In this document: positions 1 through 9,067 of the stretch, in pieces
Numbering within the stretch: position 1 is the first letter of the stretch
How the letters are laid out: each line of letters starts with the position of its first letter
Translations under genes and position numbers: made by a program
Notes under the pieces: generated by a model
Databases searched by the model: none
Told to the model about the DNA's origin: nothing
The model's input: only the letters and a program-made list of their open reading frames with translations
NCBI RefSeq assembly: GCF_023278085.1
Contig: NZ_CP066265.1
Coordinates: 248,001-312,000, forward strand
DNA from: Pseudomonas syringae
GTDB taxonomy: Bacteria; Pseudomonadota; Gammaproteobacteria; Pseudomonadales; Pseudomonadaceae
DNA: 64,000 bases
Direction: 5' to 3'

Positions 1-1016
1 CCGGTGAGAATCAGGCGATACCCCAGGTGTTCGATCAGCCAGCGTGCCACGGTCTTGGCGAACATGCCGGCTGCCGCCAGCGGCAACATGCTCATACCGG
101 CCTGAGACGGTGAATAACCCAGCGCCACTTGCAGCAGCAACGGCACCAGAAACGGCAGTGCACCGCTGCCCAGGCGGGCGAACAGGTTGCCCATGATGCC
201 GACCGCGAACGTGCGGGTGCGAAACAGCGACGGGGCGAACAGCGGTGACTCGATATGACCGGCGCGCAGCCAGTAGGCTGCCAGGCAACCCATCCCGGCG
301 AACAACAGCAGCACCACCCGCATGTGCGGCAGGTGCAGTTCACCCAGGCCTTCCAGCGCGATGGTGATCAGCACCATCGCCGCGCCAAACAGGATGAAGC
401 CGACACCGTCAAAGCGCGTCCGGCCGCCACCGGGGAGATCGGGGATGTAATGTTTGACGGCGTAGCAGCCCAGAATCCCGACCGGGATGTTGATCAGAAA
501 GATCCAGTGCCAGCTCAGGTATTCGACCATCCAGCCGCCCAGCGTCGGCCCCAGCAACGGGCCAAGCAGGCCGGGCACGGTGATGAAACCCATGATCCGC
601 ACCAGCTCCGAGCGCGGATAGGCGCGCAACACAATCAGCCGCCCGATGGGCAGCATCAGTGCACCGCCCAGCCCTTGAATCACCCTGGCCGCCACCAGCA
701 CGTTGAGTGACCAGGACAGCGCGCACAGCAGCGACCCGAAGCTGAACAGCAGGATGGCGCTGAAGAAAATCCGCTTGATGCCGAAGCGGTCGGCAATCCA
801 GCCCGAAGCCGGAATCAGCAGGGCGATGGTCAGCATGTAGGCAATGACCACCGACTGCATGCGCAGCGGGTCTTCTGCCAGCGAACCGGCCATGGACGGC
901 AGGGCCGTGTTGAGGATCGTGCCGTCCAGGCTTTGCATGAAGAAGGCGATGGCGATGACCCAGGGCATCCACCGCAGGGTCTTTTCGTCCATGATCGGCG
1001 CTGCTGAGTTCGACAT
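1..1016 (-). CDS. mdtD: DHA2-family MFS multidrug exporter, MdtD-like (partial)
   Basis: Proton-driven drug exporter of the inner membrane, major facilitator superfamily, 14-helix DHA2 group. The C-terminus lies beyond the window edge; about 338 codons are visible. The protein begins MSNSAAPIMDEKTLRWMPWV and shows repeated hydrophobic segments, the LNTALPSMA segment after helix 1 and the ADRFGIKRIF loop typical of MFS motif A. The start at 1016 is preceded by AGGAGCCT, a good ribosome site. It lies 9 bp after the TldE-like gene, so it is probably the third gene of that operon. The family is secure; the mdtD name rests on overall resemblance, and the substrate is unknown. Confidence 0.8.
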   Translation of the reverse strand, partial: MSNSAAPIMDEKTLRWMPWVIAIAFFMQSLDGTILNTALPSMAGSLAEDPLRMQSVVIAYMLTIALLIPASGWIADRFGIKRIFFSAILLFSFGSLLCALSWSLNVLVAARVIQGLGGALMLPIGRLIVLRAYPRSELVRIMGFITVPGLLGPLLGPTLGGWMVEYLSWHWIFLINIPVGILGCYAVKHYIPDLPGGGRTRFDGVGFILFGAAMVLITIALEGLGELHLPHMRVVLLLFAGMGCLAAYWLRAGHIESPLFAPSLFRTRTFAVGIMGNLFARLGSGALPFLVPLLLQVALGYSPSQAGMSMLPLAAAGMFAKTVARWLIEHLGYRLILT

Positions 1017-1025
1017 AGGCTCCTG

Positions 1026-2351
1026 CTATAGCGTGAAGGTGATTCGACTGACCAGCGCACCCGGCAATTGCGTAGAACCGGTCTGGCGCTGACTGTAGGT
1101 GCTTGATTGCAGGATCAGTTCCCGTTCGCGGGTCAGGTCCTCCAGCGCACTGCCGAGCAGGCTGTAGGCGCTGTCATCGAAGCGCATGGTGCTGACCGGC
1201 GCGACGATCCGGCCATTTTCGACCCAGAAAGTTGCAAAGCGTGTCATGCCGGTCAGACGTGCGGCGGCGCGGTCCGAGAAGTTCAGGTACCACAGGTTGC
1301 TGATGTAAAGGCCGGTGCCGAGCTTTTCAAGGATCTGATCCAGCTCCAGCGAACCGCCTGCCATGCTCAGCGCGCTGGGCCCTTCGCCGTAGTCCGCGCC
1401 ATTGGCGGGCAGGTCATATTCGGCTGCGCTGCTGGAATCCACAAGGCGCTCGCGGGCTTGTCCGTTGGCGATCAGCGGCAGGTCCTTGCGCGGGTAACCT
1501 TCGCGCGAGAACGCAGGCGAGAGCGAGCCAGTGACGTGCTCGTCAATGCTGACGCCCGGGTTGAAACGGGCATCGCCGTCATACAGCCGTTGCAGCGGGC
1601 TGCGCTTGCTCGCCAGGGCCTGAGCGGAGAACCCGCCCCAGGTGAGCATGCCGATCACTTCGTCCAAGGCCGCTGGCGCCAGGTAAGCACGGTATTGCCC
1701 AGGTTCCAGGATGTGCAGCGGGCGTCCGAGAAACGCCAGTTGTTCCCGCGCCTGCTCGAAACGGCGCACAAATGCCTCGCTGTTCCAGTCATGACCGGCG
1801 TAGTTGGCTTTCACCGCCTGGCCGTTTTCATGGAACAGGCTCCAGTCGAAATTGAAGCTGTTGGCCTGATGCCAGCCGAGCGCGCCCCACGAGCTGGCAA
1901 AGCCGCGATACAACGGGCCAGCGGCATAAAAGCCGACCAGATCCAGCCCCTGAGACAGCGCGCTGATCTGCTCCACGACCTGTGCGCTGTCCGGCAGCGG
2001 CAGGTCTTGCACGTTGCTGCTGTGCCAGGCCTGCGTATTGGGCAGCAGATACGGGTCTTTCGACAGCGACGGCAGCGTTTCGCGCAACTGCTGCAAGGCA
2101 TCGGTCAGGCGCCGGGTGTCGGTTTCGGTATCACCCGACAGGGTCACTTCCAGGTTGGCATGACGCCCGTCGTCGATCAGCTTGAAGGTCACGATCACTT
2201 GTTGCACGCAACCGGCCTGACGAACCTGGCCATGATTGAAGCGGATGAAGTCCGACGCCTCGGCATCGTAAGCCAGGGTAAAGTGTTCGGTCGGGCTGAT
2301 CGCCGCCTTGAGCAAGGCGACCAGTGCCTCGAATTGCTGTTGGTGCGACAT
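1026..2351 (-). CDS. TldE/PmbA-like protein (metalloprotease partner, non-catalytic)
   Basis: 441 aa, U62/TldD-PmbA superfamily. It lacks any HExxxH zinc motif, as expected for the PmbA/TldE half of a TldD-TldE heterodimer, which supplies substrate binding while TldD supplies catalysis. The C-terminal part (GTGLYISNLWYLNFSDR, then FWVENGRIVAPVSTMRF) matches the family's conserved end region. The start at 2351 is chosen because its ATG shares its A with the TGA stop of the upstream TldD-like gene, giving translational coupling; a longer in-frame extension would run far into that gene. It is probably a paralogue of the housekeeping pmbA rather than pmbA itself, so no symbol is given. Confidence 0.8.
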   Translation of the reverse strand: MSHQQQFEALVALLKAAISPTEHFTLAYDAEASDFIRFNHGQVRQAGCVQQVIVTFKLIDDGRHANLEVTLSGDTETDTRRLTDALQQLRETLPSLSKDPYLLPNTQAWHSSNVQDLPLPDSAQVVEQISALSQGLDLVGFYAAGPLYRGFASSWGALGWHQANSFNFDWSLFHENGQAVKANYAGHDWNSEAFVRRFEQAREQLAFLGRPLHILEPGQYRAYLAPAALDEVIGMLTWGGFSAQALASKRSPLQRLYDGDARFNPGVSIDEHVTGSLSPAFSREGYPRKDLPLIANGQARERLVDSSSAAEYDLPANGADYGEGPSALSMAGGSLELDQILEKLGTGLYISNLWYLNFSDRAAARLTGMTRFATFWVENGRIVAPVSTMRFDDSAYSLLGSALEDLTRERELILQSSTYSQRQTGSTQLPGALVSRITFTL

Positions 2352-3793
2352 CAGGCGTCCCCTCCAAATACATCGACATTGGCAAACACACACGCCGGAG
2401 AGGCGTGGCCGACCCGGATCACCTGGTTCGGCTCGCCCTTGCCGCAGTTGGGTGTGCCCAGCACTTTGAACGTGCTTGCATCGCCAACGGCGCTGAGATT
2501 TTTCCAGAACTGTGCAGAAATCGCCCGATAGTTGGGGTTCTTCACCACGCCCTTGAGCTCGCCGTCTTCGATCAACTGACCCCATTCGCAGCCAAACTGA
2601 AACTTGTTACGCGCATCGTCAATAGACCATGAGCGATTGTTCGACATCAGAATGCCGTGCTCGATGTTACCGATCAGGCTGTCCATCGACTGGTCGCCCG
2701 GCTCGATATTCAGGTTGGCCATGCGATCGATGGGCGCGCGGTTCCAGCTACAGGCGCGGCTGTTGGCAACGCCCTCCAGACCGCTGCGGTATTGCGACAG
2801 CGCACCGCCGAGCGGGCGTTGCAGCAGGCCTTCGCGAATCAGGAATTGCTTGCTTGCAGACGTGCCATCGTCGTCATGCGCGTAGCTGGCCAACTGCTCG
2901 GGAATCTCCGGGTCGAAGGTCACGTTCAGCAGGCTGGAGCCGTATTGCAGGGTGCCGAAGTCGGAGGTTTTGACGAAGCTGGTGCCTGCGTAATTGCGCT
3001 CGTCGCCAAGAATCCGGTCGAGCTCCAGCGGATGGCCGATCGATTCATGAATCTGCAACACCATCTGGTCCGGCATCAACAGCAGGTCGCGCGGGCCAGA
3101 CGGGGTGTTCGGCGCAAGAATCAACTGCAAGGCCTCATCGGCCACGCTGACGGCAGCGCCGATCAGCCCGCAATTGCTCAGAACTTCGAGACCGCCCTGT
3201 TGGCCGAAGTTATCGCCACCCAGGTTGCGCGTCTGGCTGTCGCGGCCGTCATAGGCGGTCACGCTCATGCCGGGAAAAACGAAACGCTGCGCCTGACGAA
3301 GCTCGGCTCCCGCGCTGTTGAAGTAGATCTGCTCGACGGTTTCCAGCCCCAGCGAGGCTTGCCAACTGACCAGGCGCTCGTCTTTCGGGACGGCATTCGA
3401 CTCGTTCATCAGCAGGCCGATGCAGTCGCTCAGCGGCGGGAAGGCCTGATCGAGGTTTGGCGACAGGTAGTCGGCCTTGGCTGTGGACACGGCCTGGGTA
3501 CTCAGGTCGAGCAAGGCATGCGGTGCCAGACGCCGCGCCAGCGCTTCGGCCTGCTGCAGGGCCGCCTGCAAACCCTGTCGGGAAATGTCGTTGGTGGCGG
3601 CGTACGCTTCGACGCCGTTCAGGCGCACGGTCAGCATCGCGCCTTCGTCGCTGCTCAGCGAGGGCGGCTCGGCCACATTCTTGCGCACGCACAGCCGTTG
3701 GCCGGTGCGCCGCACGTAACGCACGGAAAAGAATTGCGCTTCACTGTGCAGAGCAGCGAAGTGCTGCTTGAGCCGGGCGGAGAAATCGAACAT
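2351..3793 (-). CDS. TldD-like zinc metallopeptidase
   Basis: 480 aa, TldD/PmbA family peptidase. The zinc-binding signature HESIGH is at residues 249-254, followed by PLELDR, in the same place as the family's HExxGHxxExDR motif, so this is the catalytic subunit. A conserved cysteine lies further on in NSRACSW. TldD/E complexes act as peptidases that trim peptide substrates such as microcin B17 leader and CcdA; the substrate here is unknown. It heads an operon with the TldE-like gene (1-base TGATG overlap) and an MFS exporter. The upstream sequence shows AAGGAGCTTGTCC before the ATG. Whether it is the housekeeping pair or an additional paralogous pair cannot be decided here. Confidence 0.85.
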   Translation of the reverse strand: MFDFSARLKQHFAALHSEAQFFSVRYVRRTGQRLCVRKNVAEPPSLSSDEGAMLTVRLNGVEAYAATNDISRQGLQAALQQAEALARRLAPHALLDLSTQAVSTAKADYLSPNLDQAFPPLSDCIGLLMNESNAVPKDERLVSWQASLGLETVEQIYFNSAGAELRQAQRFVFPGMSVTAYDGRDSQTRNLGGDNFGQQGGLEVLSNCGLIGAAVSVADEALQLILAPNTPSGPRDLLLMPDQMVLQIHESIGHPLELDRILGDERNYAGTSFVKTSDFGTLQYGSSLLNVTFDPEIPEQLASYAHDDDGTSASKQFLIREGLLQRPLGGALSQYRSGLEGVANSRACSWNRAPIDRMANLNIEPGDQSMDSLIGNIEHGILMSNNRSWSIDDARNKFQFGCEWGQLIEDGELKGVVKNPNYRAISAQFWKNLSAVGDASTFKVLGTPNCGKGEPNQVIRVGHASPACVFANVDVFGGDA

Positions 3794-3897
3794 GCGGACA
3801 AGCTCCTTCTTGAGGGCGGTCGGACGACCTTTTGCGCCGAGTGCCGTTGAGAAGGAGATTAACCGTTAGCTCGACAAGCTGCACGCGCAAGCTTGAG

Positions 3898-4947
3898 TTA
3901 GACGCTACAGCCCTGCATCACCAGCCGGATGTCCGCCGCCAGCTCGCGCACGCGATCCTCTTCGGTGTCCCACGAGCACATGAAGCGTGCGCCGCCGTTG
4001 CCGATGAAGGTATAGAAGCGCCAGCCTCTAGCCGTCAGCGCGGCAATGGCCGGTTCCGATAATTGCAGAAACACACCGTTGGCCTGCACCGGGAACATCA
4101 GCTCCACGCCCGGAATGTCCTTGACCAGTTCAGCCAGCAGTTGCGCGCAGCGGTTAGCGTGGCGTGCATGCTTGAGCCAGGCGTCGTTTTCCAGCAGCCC
4201 GACCCATGGCGCAGACAGGAAGCGCATTTTCGACGCCAGTTGCCCGGCCTGCTTGCAGCGGTAGTCGAAATCCACGGCCAGATCATGGTCGAAAAACAGA
4301 ATCGCTTCACCCACCGCCATGCCGTTTTTGGTGCCGCCGAAGCACAGCACATCGACGCCGGACTTCCAGGTCAGCTCGGCCGGGGAAACGTCCAGAAACG
4401 CGCAGGCGTTGGAAAACCGCGCTCCGTCCATGTGCAGGTGCAGGCCCAGTTCCTTGCACGTGGCGCTGATTGCTTTGAGTTCTTCCGGCTGATAGACGCC
4501 GCCTACCTCGGTGGCCTGGGTCAGGGTCACGACGCGCGGCTTGGGGTAATGAATGTCCTGACGCTTGAGCGCCACTTCACGAATCGACTCCGGGGTCAGC
4601 TTGCCGCCGGGGCTGCGGGCGGTCAGCAGTTTCGAGCCGTTGGAGAAAAACTCCGGCGCGCCGCACTCATCGGTTTCGACGTGGGCCGTTTCCGAACAGA
4701 TGACACTGTGGTAACTCTGGCACAGCGAAGACAGCGCGAGCGAGTTGGCCGCCGTACCATTGAAGGCGAAGAATACTTCGCAATCGGTTTCGAACAAACG
4801 GCGGAAATCATCTGAAGCGCGCGCAGTCCATTGATCGTCGCCATAGGCCCGTTGATGGCCCTTGTTCGCCTGTTCCATGGCCGCCCAGGCTTCAGGGCAG
4901 ATACCGGAATAGTTGTCACTGGCGAACTGTTGGCTTTGGTCTGTCAT
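3898..4947 (-). CDS. ltaE: Low-specificity L-threonine aldolase
   Basis: PLP-dependent aldolase cleaving L-threonine and L-allo-threonine to glycine and acetaldehyde; cytoplasmic. 349 aa, close to the usual length. The PLP lysine is K207 in CFGGTKNGM; the aspartate in HMDGARF (about residue 174) contacts the cofactor, and an ETAHVETDE segment lies near residues 86-94. The start at 4947 has AAGGAATC upstream; an in-frame extension to 5139 has no such support and would run into the upstream intergenic region. It forms its own unit, divergent from the TraX-like gene. Functionally it belongs with the glycine/serine metabolism encoded elsewhere in the window. Confidence 0.92.
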   Translation of the reverse strand: MTDQSQQFASDNYSGICPEAWAAMEQANKGHQRAYGDDQWTARASDDFRRLFETDCEVFFAFNGTAANSLALSSLCQSYHSVICSETAHVETDECGAPEFFSNGSKLLTARSPGGKLTPESIREVALKRQDIHYPKPRVVTLTQATEVGGVYQPEELKAISATCKELGLHLHMDGARFSNACAFLDVSPAELTWKSGVDVLCFGGTKNGMAVGEAILFFDHDLAVDFDYRCKQAGQLASKMRFLSAPWVGLLENDAWLKHARHANRCAQLLAELVKDIPGVELMFPVQANGVFLQLSEPAIAALTARGWRFYTFIGNGGARFMCSWDTEEDRVRELAADIRLVMQGCSV

Positions 4948-5046
4948 GGCCGATTCCTTGTGGGCGTATTTGGTGCGCACTGTAGCGACAATATAGGGTG
5001 CGGTCATGTGTTGGCTGCATGACTGGCTGACCCGTTCAGGAGTGAT

Positions 5047-5793
5047 ATGGATCTTTCCAACCCGCCTTTTCTGCCGGGACGCAACAAGTCGCTGGACCTG
5101 CTCAAGTGGCTGGCGATGCTGAGCATGGTGCTCGACCACCTGCGTTACGTTGGCTGGTCAGTGGATTTTCTCTACGTGCCGGGGCGTTTTGCCTTTCCCT
5201 GGTTCTGTCTGGCGATTGCGGTGAACCTCTCGCGGCGCAGTGCCGCGTTGCTGGCCCCCCGCGTGCAATGGCGCTATCTGGGCTGGTTGCTGGCGTTCGC
5301 CGGGCTGGCGGAGATTCCGTATCGACTGTTCATGGTCGACGCGACAGTGCTCAATGTGATGCCGACATTGCTGTTGGGGTTGGTGATTGCTCAGGGCTGG
5401 CAGCAGCGCAACCCGACGACGCGAGTCATGGCCATTGTTGCGTTGTTGCTTACCGCGATCTTTCAGAAATACCTGATGTTCGGGTTTGCCGGAGTGCTGC
5501 TGCCGCTGGTCTTCGTGCTGGTGCTGCAAAGGCGACTTTGGTATGCGGCGTTTCCGGCTGTTTTCTGTGTGGCGGGCAACGCCTGGCCGCAGATGTTCGC
5601 CGGCGCGGCTTGGGGCGATCCGATTTCCGTGGGTTCGATAGTCGCGTGCGTGCTGGCGCCTGTGCTGGGCATTGCGTTGCTGCGCAGCAAACCGGGATTT
5701 GCAGTGATTCCGATGCGGCGCTGGGCCTATGCGATCTATCCGCTGCATTTTCTGCTGTTGCTGGGGCTGCGGGCGGTGTTGGGGCGGGTTTGA
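5047..5793 (+). CDS. TraX-family integral membrane protein
   Basis: 248 aa. The sequence LDLLKWLAMLSMVLDHL near the N-terminus, followed by about eight hydrophobic segments, is characteristic of the TraX family, whose plasmid F member is needed for N-acetylation of F-pilin. Many chromosomal copies exist with no conjugation genes nearby, as here, and their substrate is unknown; an acyltransferase-like role is inference. The charged motifs LDHLRY and RRWAYAIYPLHF resemble those of integral-membrane acyltransferases. Divergent from ltaE; ends just before a palindromic repeat block. Confidence 0.8.
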   Translation: MDLSNPPFLPGRNKSLDLLKWLAMLSMVLDHLRYVGWSVDFLYVPGRFAFPWFCLAIAVNLSRRSAALLAPRVQWRYLGWLLAFAGLAEIPYRLFMVDATVLNVMPTLLLGLVIAQGWQQRNPTTRVMAIVALLLTAIFQKYLMFGFAGVLLPLVFVLVLQRRLWYAAFPAVFCVAGNAWPQMFAGAAWGDPISVGSIVACVLAPVLGIALLRSKPGFAVIPMRRWAYAIYPLHFLLLLGLRAVLGRV

Positions 5794-5836
5794 GCTTACG
5801 ACCGCTGCGCCAGTGCCGCATGTCGCCAGGCCTCTT

Positions 5837-6136
5837 GCGACGCAGAGCGTCGCGAAATGCGTTACCACGCAGAGCGTGGGAACGAGAGGTGTCTGGGCGT
5901 GTTGCTCTCGTGACTATCGTGCCAATGCTCCGCGTTGGCACGCATTGGGTGACGCTCCGCGTCACAAATCTGCAGCCTGGCGTGGCATCAAACGCAAAGG
6001 AGTCCGAGGCTTTAGTGCTGCCTGTATCGTGCCGGGTTGAGTGATGTGCCATGGCTGCAATGTGACGCAGAGCGTCACGAAATGCGTTACCACGCAGAGC
6101 GTGGGAACGAGAGGTGTCTGGGCGTGTTGCTCTCGT
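5837..6136. repeat. Composite palindromic repeat block with a 73-bp near-identical duplication
   Basis: Fills most of the 358-bp gap between the convergent TraX-like gene and rlmI. Small hairpins with an ACGC-NNN-GCGT core lie at 5837-5853, 5865-5879, 5921-5939 and 5949-5965. The segment 5839-5911 recurs at 6064-6136 with a single mismatch (GCGTCGC versus GCGTCAC). The block shares its hairpins with the arrays at 14, 30, 34.9, 38.8, 44, 51 and 59 kb. No credible coding sequence lies within it. Confidence 0.8.
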
Positions 6137-6151
6137 CCCGGCCCTTCGGCA

Positions 6152-7348
6152 TCAGCTGTTCGGCAGCAGCCGGCAGGTGATGCTCTTGATGTAGCGCGTT
6201 TCGGCGATGGCGGGGTGGACGGGATGGTCCGGGCCCTGGCTGCCGCGTTCCAGCAGCTGGATGTTGCGGTCCAGGTGACGGGCGCTGGTCAGCAGGATGT
6301 TCTGCAGGTCGTCTTCCGGCAGGTGCATCGAGCACGAGGCGCTGACCAGAATGCCGTCCTTGGACAGCAGGCGCATGGCCTGTTCGTTCAGGCGACGATA
6401 GGCACCTTCACCGTTCTTCATGTCTTTCTTGCGCTTGATGAACGCAGGCGGGTCGGCAACGATCACGTCGAAACGCTCTTCACCGGCTTTCAGCTCTTTC
6501 AAGGCTTCGAATACGTCGCCTTCGATGCAGGTCATTTTTTCCGCAAAACCGTTCAGCGCTGCGTTGCGCTCTACGCCATCCAGGGCGAAAGACGAGGCAT
6601 CGACACAGGTAACATCGGCTGCACCAAATGCTGCGGCCTGAATGCCCCAGCCACCGATGTAGCTGTACAGGTCCAGTACGCGCTTGCCTTTGACATAAGG
6701 CGCCAGGCGCGCGCGGTTCATGCGGTGGTCATAAAACCAGCCAGTCTTCTGCCCGGCCATGACCGGCGCTTCGAACTTCACGCCGTTCTCTTCCAGCGCG
6801 ACCCATTCCGGCACCAGGCCGAACACGGTTTCAACGTAACGATTCAGGCCTTCAGCGTCGCGTGCTGCCGAGTCATTCTTGAACAGGATGCCGCTCGGTT
6901 TGATGACCTGCACCAGCGCCGCGATGATGTCTTCCTTGTGGTTTTCCATGGTGGCCGACGCCAGCTGGACCACCAGAATGTCACCGAAACGATCGACTAC
7001 CAGGCCTGGCAGCAGGTCGGAGTCGCCGAACACCAGACGATAGAAAGGCTTGTCGAACAGGCGCTCGCGCAGCGACAGGGCAACGTTGATGCGGTGAACA
7101 AGCAGCGACTTGTCGAGGGGCAGCTTGATGTCGCGCGACAGCAGGCGTGCGCAGATCAGGTTGTTGGGGCTCATGGCGACGATGCCCAGCGGTTTGCCGC
7201 CAGCGGCTTCCAGCAGTGCCTGATCACCGGCCGCAAAACCGCTCAGCGGCGTGGCGGCTACGTCGATCTCGTTGCTGTAGACCCACAGATGACCGGCGCG
7301 CAGGCGGCGGTCGGCGTTGGCTTTGAGGCGCAAGCTAGGCAGGGACAT
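6152..7348 (-). CDS. rlmI: 23S rRNA (cytosine-5)-methyltransferase RlmI
   Basis: 398 aa, class I SAM-dependent methyltransferase with an N-terminal PUA RNA-binding domain, the architecture of E. coli RlmI (YccW), which methylates C1962 of 23S rRNA. Visible motifs are the SAM-binding VLDLYSYIGGWGIQAA segment (about residue 225), VADPPAFIKRKKD, and the catalytic cysteine in SASCSMHL. The ATG at 7348 is preceded by CAGGAGCGACGTC. A TATAAT hexamer lies on the minus strand at 7380-7375 and could be its -10 box, although no good -35 is seen. Confidence 0.92.
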   Translation of the reverse strand: MSLPSLRLKANADRRLRAGHLWVYSNEIDVAATPLSGFAAGDQALLEAAGGKPLGIVAMSPNNLICARLLSRDIKLPLDKSLLVHRINVALSLRERLFDKPFYRLVFGDSDLLPGLVVDRFGDILVVQLASATMENHKEDIIAALVQVIKPSGILFKNDSAARDAEGLNRYVETVFGLVPEWVALEENGVKFEAPVMAGQKTGWFYDHRMNRARLAPYVKGKRVLDLYSYIGGWGIQAAAFGAADVTCVDASSFALDGVERNAALNGFAEKMTCIEGDVFEALKELKAGEERFDVIVADPPAFIKRKKDMKNGEGAYRRLNEQAMRLLSKDGILVSASCSMHLPEDDLQNILLTSARHLDRNIQLLERGSQGPDHPVHPAIAETRYIKSITCRLLPNS

Positions 7349-7383
7349 GACGTCGCTCCTGAAAAAAGAGCGGGATTATAGCG

Positions 7384-7412
7384 CGTCATCCCGGTTGTGC
7401 ACCGGGATGACG
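7384..7412 (-). terminator. Hairpin after the deglycase gene
   Basis: 12-bp perfect arms (7384-7395 and 7401-7412, arm sequence CGTCATCCCGGT) with a 5-base loop, starting 18 bp beyond the pfpI-like stop codon. No T-run follows on the minus strand, so it may be a Rho-linked or RNA-stabilising hairpin rather than a classical terminator. Confidence 0.45.
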
Positions 7413-7429
7413 ACGATTAACGCGATGTA

Positions 7430-7969
7430 TTATGCGGACAAGGCTTCAATCAGCTTGCTGTTGAAGGCCGGGATGTCATCGGGCTGACGGCTGCTGATCA
7501 GCGTGCCATCGGTCACTACCTCCTGATCGACCCATTTGGCGCCTGCGTTGACCAGGTCGTCTTTCAGAGAGTTGAAGCTGGTCAGCGTCTTACCCTTGAC
7601 CAGGCCGGCAGAAATCAGCAACCAGCCGCCATGACAGATGACGGCCAGGGGTTTGCCGGACGCGTCGATGTCCTTGACGATCTTCTGCGCGTCAGTGTCC
7701 ACGCGGATGGTGTCGGAATTCTGCACGCCGCCCGGCAATACCACGCCGTGGTAGTCGCTGGCATTGGCCGCTTTGAACGTCCGGTCGACCTTGAAGTCGT
7801 CAGCCGGCTTGTCGTGATTCCAGCCTTTGACCTGGCCTTCTTCTGCAGAAAGAATTTCCACGGTGGCACCTGCCTGCTCCAGAGCCTGTTTCGGACCGGT
7901 CAGTTCGACCTGCTCGAAACCGTCGGTTACAAGAATTGCGATGCGCTTGCCAGTCAGTGCTTTGGACAT
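7430..7969 (-). CDS. PfpI/DJ-1 family deglycase-like protein (YhbO type)
   Basis: 179 aa, DJ-1/PfpI superfamily. The nucleophile cysteine is in AVICHGGWLL with the adjacent histidine, and an acidic residue near the N-terminus (DGFEQVEL) completes the family pattern. E. coli relatives YhbO and YajL are described as protein and nucleic-acid deglycases that repair glyoxal or methylglyoxal adducts and protect in stress; older annotations call them proteases. The start at 7969 has GGAGGATCCC immediately upstream, which decides it over the in-frame start at 8005. Divergent from the HDOD gene. Confidence 0.85.
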   Translation of the reverse strand: MSKALTGKRIAILVTDGFEQVELTGPKQALEQAGATVEILSAEEGQVKGWNHDKPADDFKVDRTFKAANASDYHGVVLPGGVQNSDTIRVDTDAQKIVKDIDASGKPLAVICHGGWLLISAGLVKGKTLTSFNSLKDDLVNAGAKWVDQEVVTDGTLISSRQPDDIPAFNSKLIEALSA

Positions 7970-8154
7970 GGGATCCTCCAGTGTCAGGCTTGATGGATGG
8001 CGCACGGCAGGCCTTTTTGAGGCCGCTGTCTACGCCATGTACCTAGGGTCCGAAGCTGTATATGAGCCAAAGTTCCGAGAAAATCTTCGTCTGCGGTGAT
8101 GGACCGTTCACGTCCAAGAGCGGAGAATCCACTCATTACTGCGAGTGAATACCT

Positions 8155-9021
8155 ATGTCCGAAGAGCTTACTTCCGAGCAGATACAGCTAGCGTTACAGG
8201 GCATCAGCGTGCCGCCTCAACCGCAGATCATGGTTGATCTGCAGATGGAGCAGTACATGCCTGATCCGGACCTGGGTGCCATCGCGCGATTGATTGCACA
8301 GGACCCGGGGTTGTCCGGGGCGCTGCTGAAGATCGTCAACTCGCCGCATTACGGCCTGTCCAGCAAGATCGCCTCCATCGATAAGGCGGTGAACCTGCTG
8401 GGCAGCCGTACCGTCATCAATCTGATCAACGCGCAGTCGATCAGGGGCGAGATGACTGACGAGGCCATTGTGACGCTGAACCGCTTCTGGGACACGGCGC
8501 AGGATGTGGCGATGACCAGTCTGACGCTGGCCAAGCGCATCGGCTCGCAAACGGTGGATGAATCCTACGCATTGGGTCTGTTTCATGACTGCGGCATCCC
8601 GCTGATGCTCAAACGCTTTCCCGATTACATGACGGTGCTGGAAGAGGCCTACGCCAATGCCGGACCTGACTGCCGGGTGGTCGACACTGAAAACCGTGCG
8701 TTCGACACCAACCATTCGGTGGTGGGTTACTACACGGCCAAATCCTGGCGTTTGCCGGAGCATGTCACCAACGCCATCGCCAATCATCACAACGCATTGG
8801 CGATTTTCCAGGACGACTCAAGCCGCGATCCCACGCTCAAGAATCTGCTGGCCCCACTGAAAATGGCTGAACATATTTGCCAGTCCTATCGTGTTCTGGG
8901 CAGTCAGGATGTTGATCACGAGTGGGAAAGTGTCGGGCCGCTGGTGCTGGATTATGTCGCGCTGTCCGAATACGACTTTGAATACCTGAGGGAAAGCATT
9001 CGCGAACTGGGCGCGCGTTGA
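8155..9021 (+). CDS. HDOD-domain signalling protein
   Basis: 288 aa, dominated by an HDOD domain from about residue 15 to 215. Typical features are PPQPQIM near the start, [26 protein letters not shown], the AVNLLGSR segment, GLFHDCGIP and a later NHHN. HDOD proteins are HD-related non-catalytic or poorly characterised domains found in regulators of motility, biofilm and stress responses. No GGDEF or EAL partner is fused to it. It stands alone between pfpI (divergent) and mutM (47 bp downstream, with a GC-rich hairpin in the gap). Confidence 0.85.
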   Translation: MSEELTSEQIQLALQGISVPPQPQIMVDLQMEQYMPDPDLGAIARLIAQDPGLSGALLKIVNSPHYGLSSKIASIDKAVNLLGSRTVINLINAQSIRGEMTDEAIVTLNRFWDTAQDVAMTSLTLAKRIGSQTVDESYALGLFHDCGIPLMLKRFPDYMTVLEEAYANAGPDCRVVDTENRAFDTNHSVVGYYTAKSWRLPEHVTNAIANHHNALAIFQDDSSRDPTLKNLLAPLKMAEHICQSYRVLGSQDVDHEWESVGPLVLDYVALSEYDFEYLRESIRELGAR

Positions 9022-9067
9022 TCCTGCGCGCCGCCGGCGCTTTTCCTTCCGCACGACCGAGTTATCC

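Noticed and set aside
1107..2531. 474-aa plus-strand frame opposite the TldE-like gene
   Set aside because: No domain resemblance, no ribosome site, and it covers a well-supported minus-strand gene.
5106..6044. 312-aa plus-strand frame overlapping the TraX-like gene
   Set aside because: Out-of-frame shadow that runs on into palindromic repeats.
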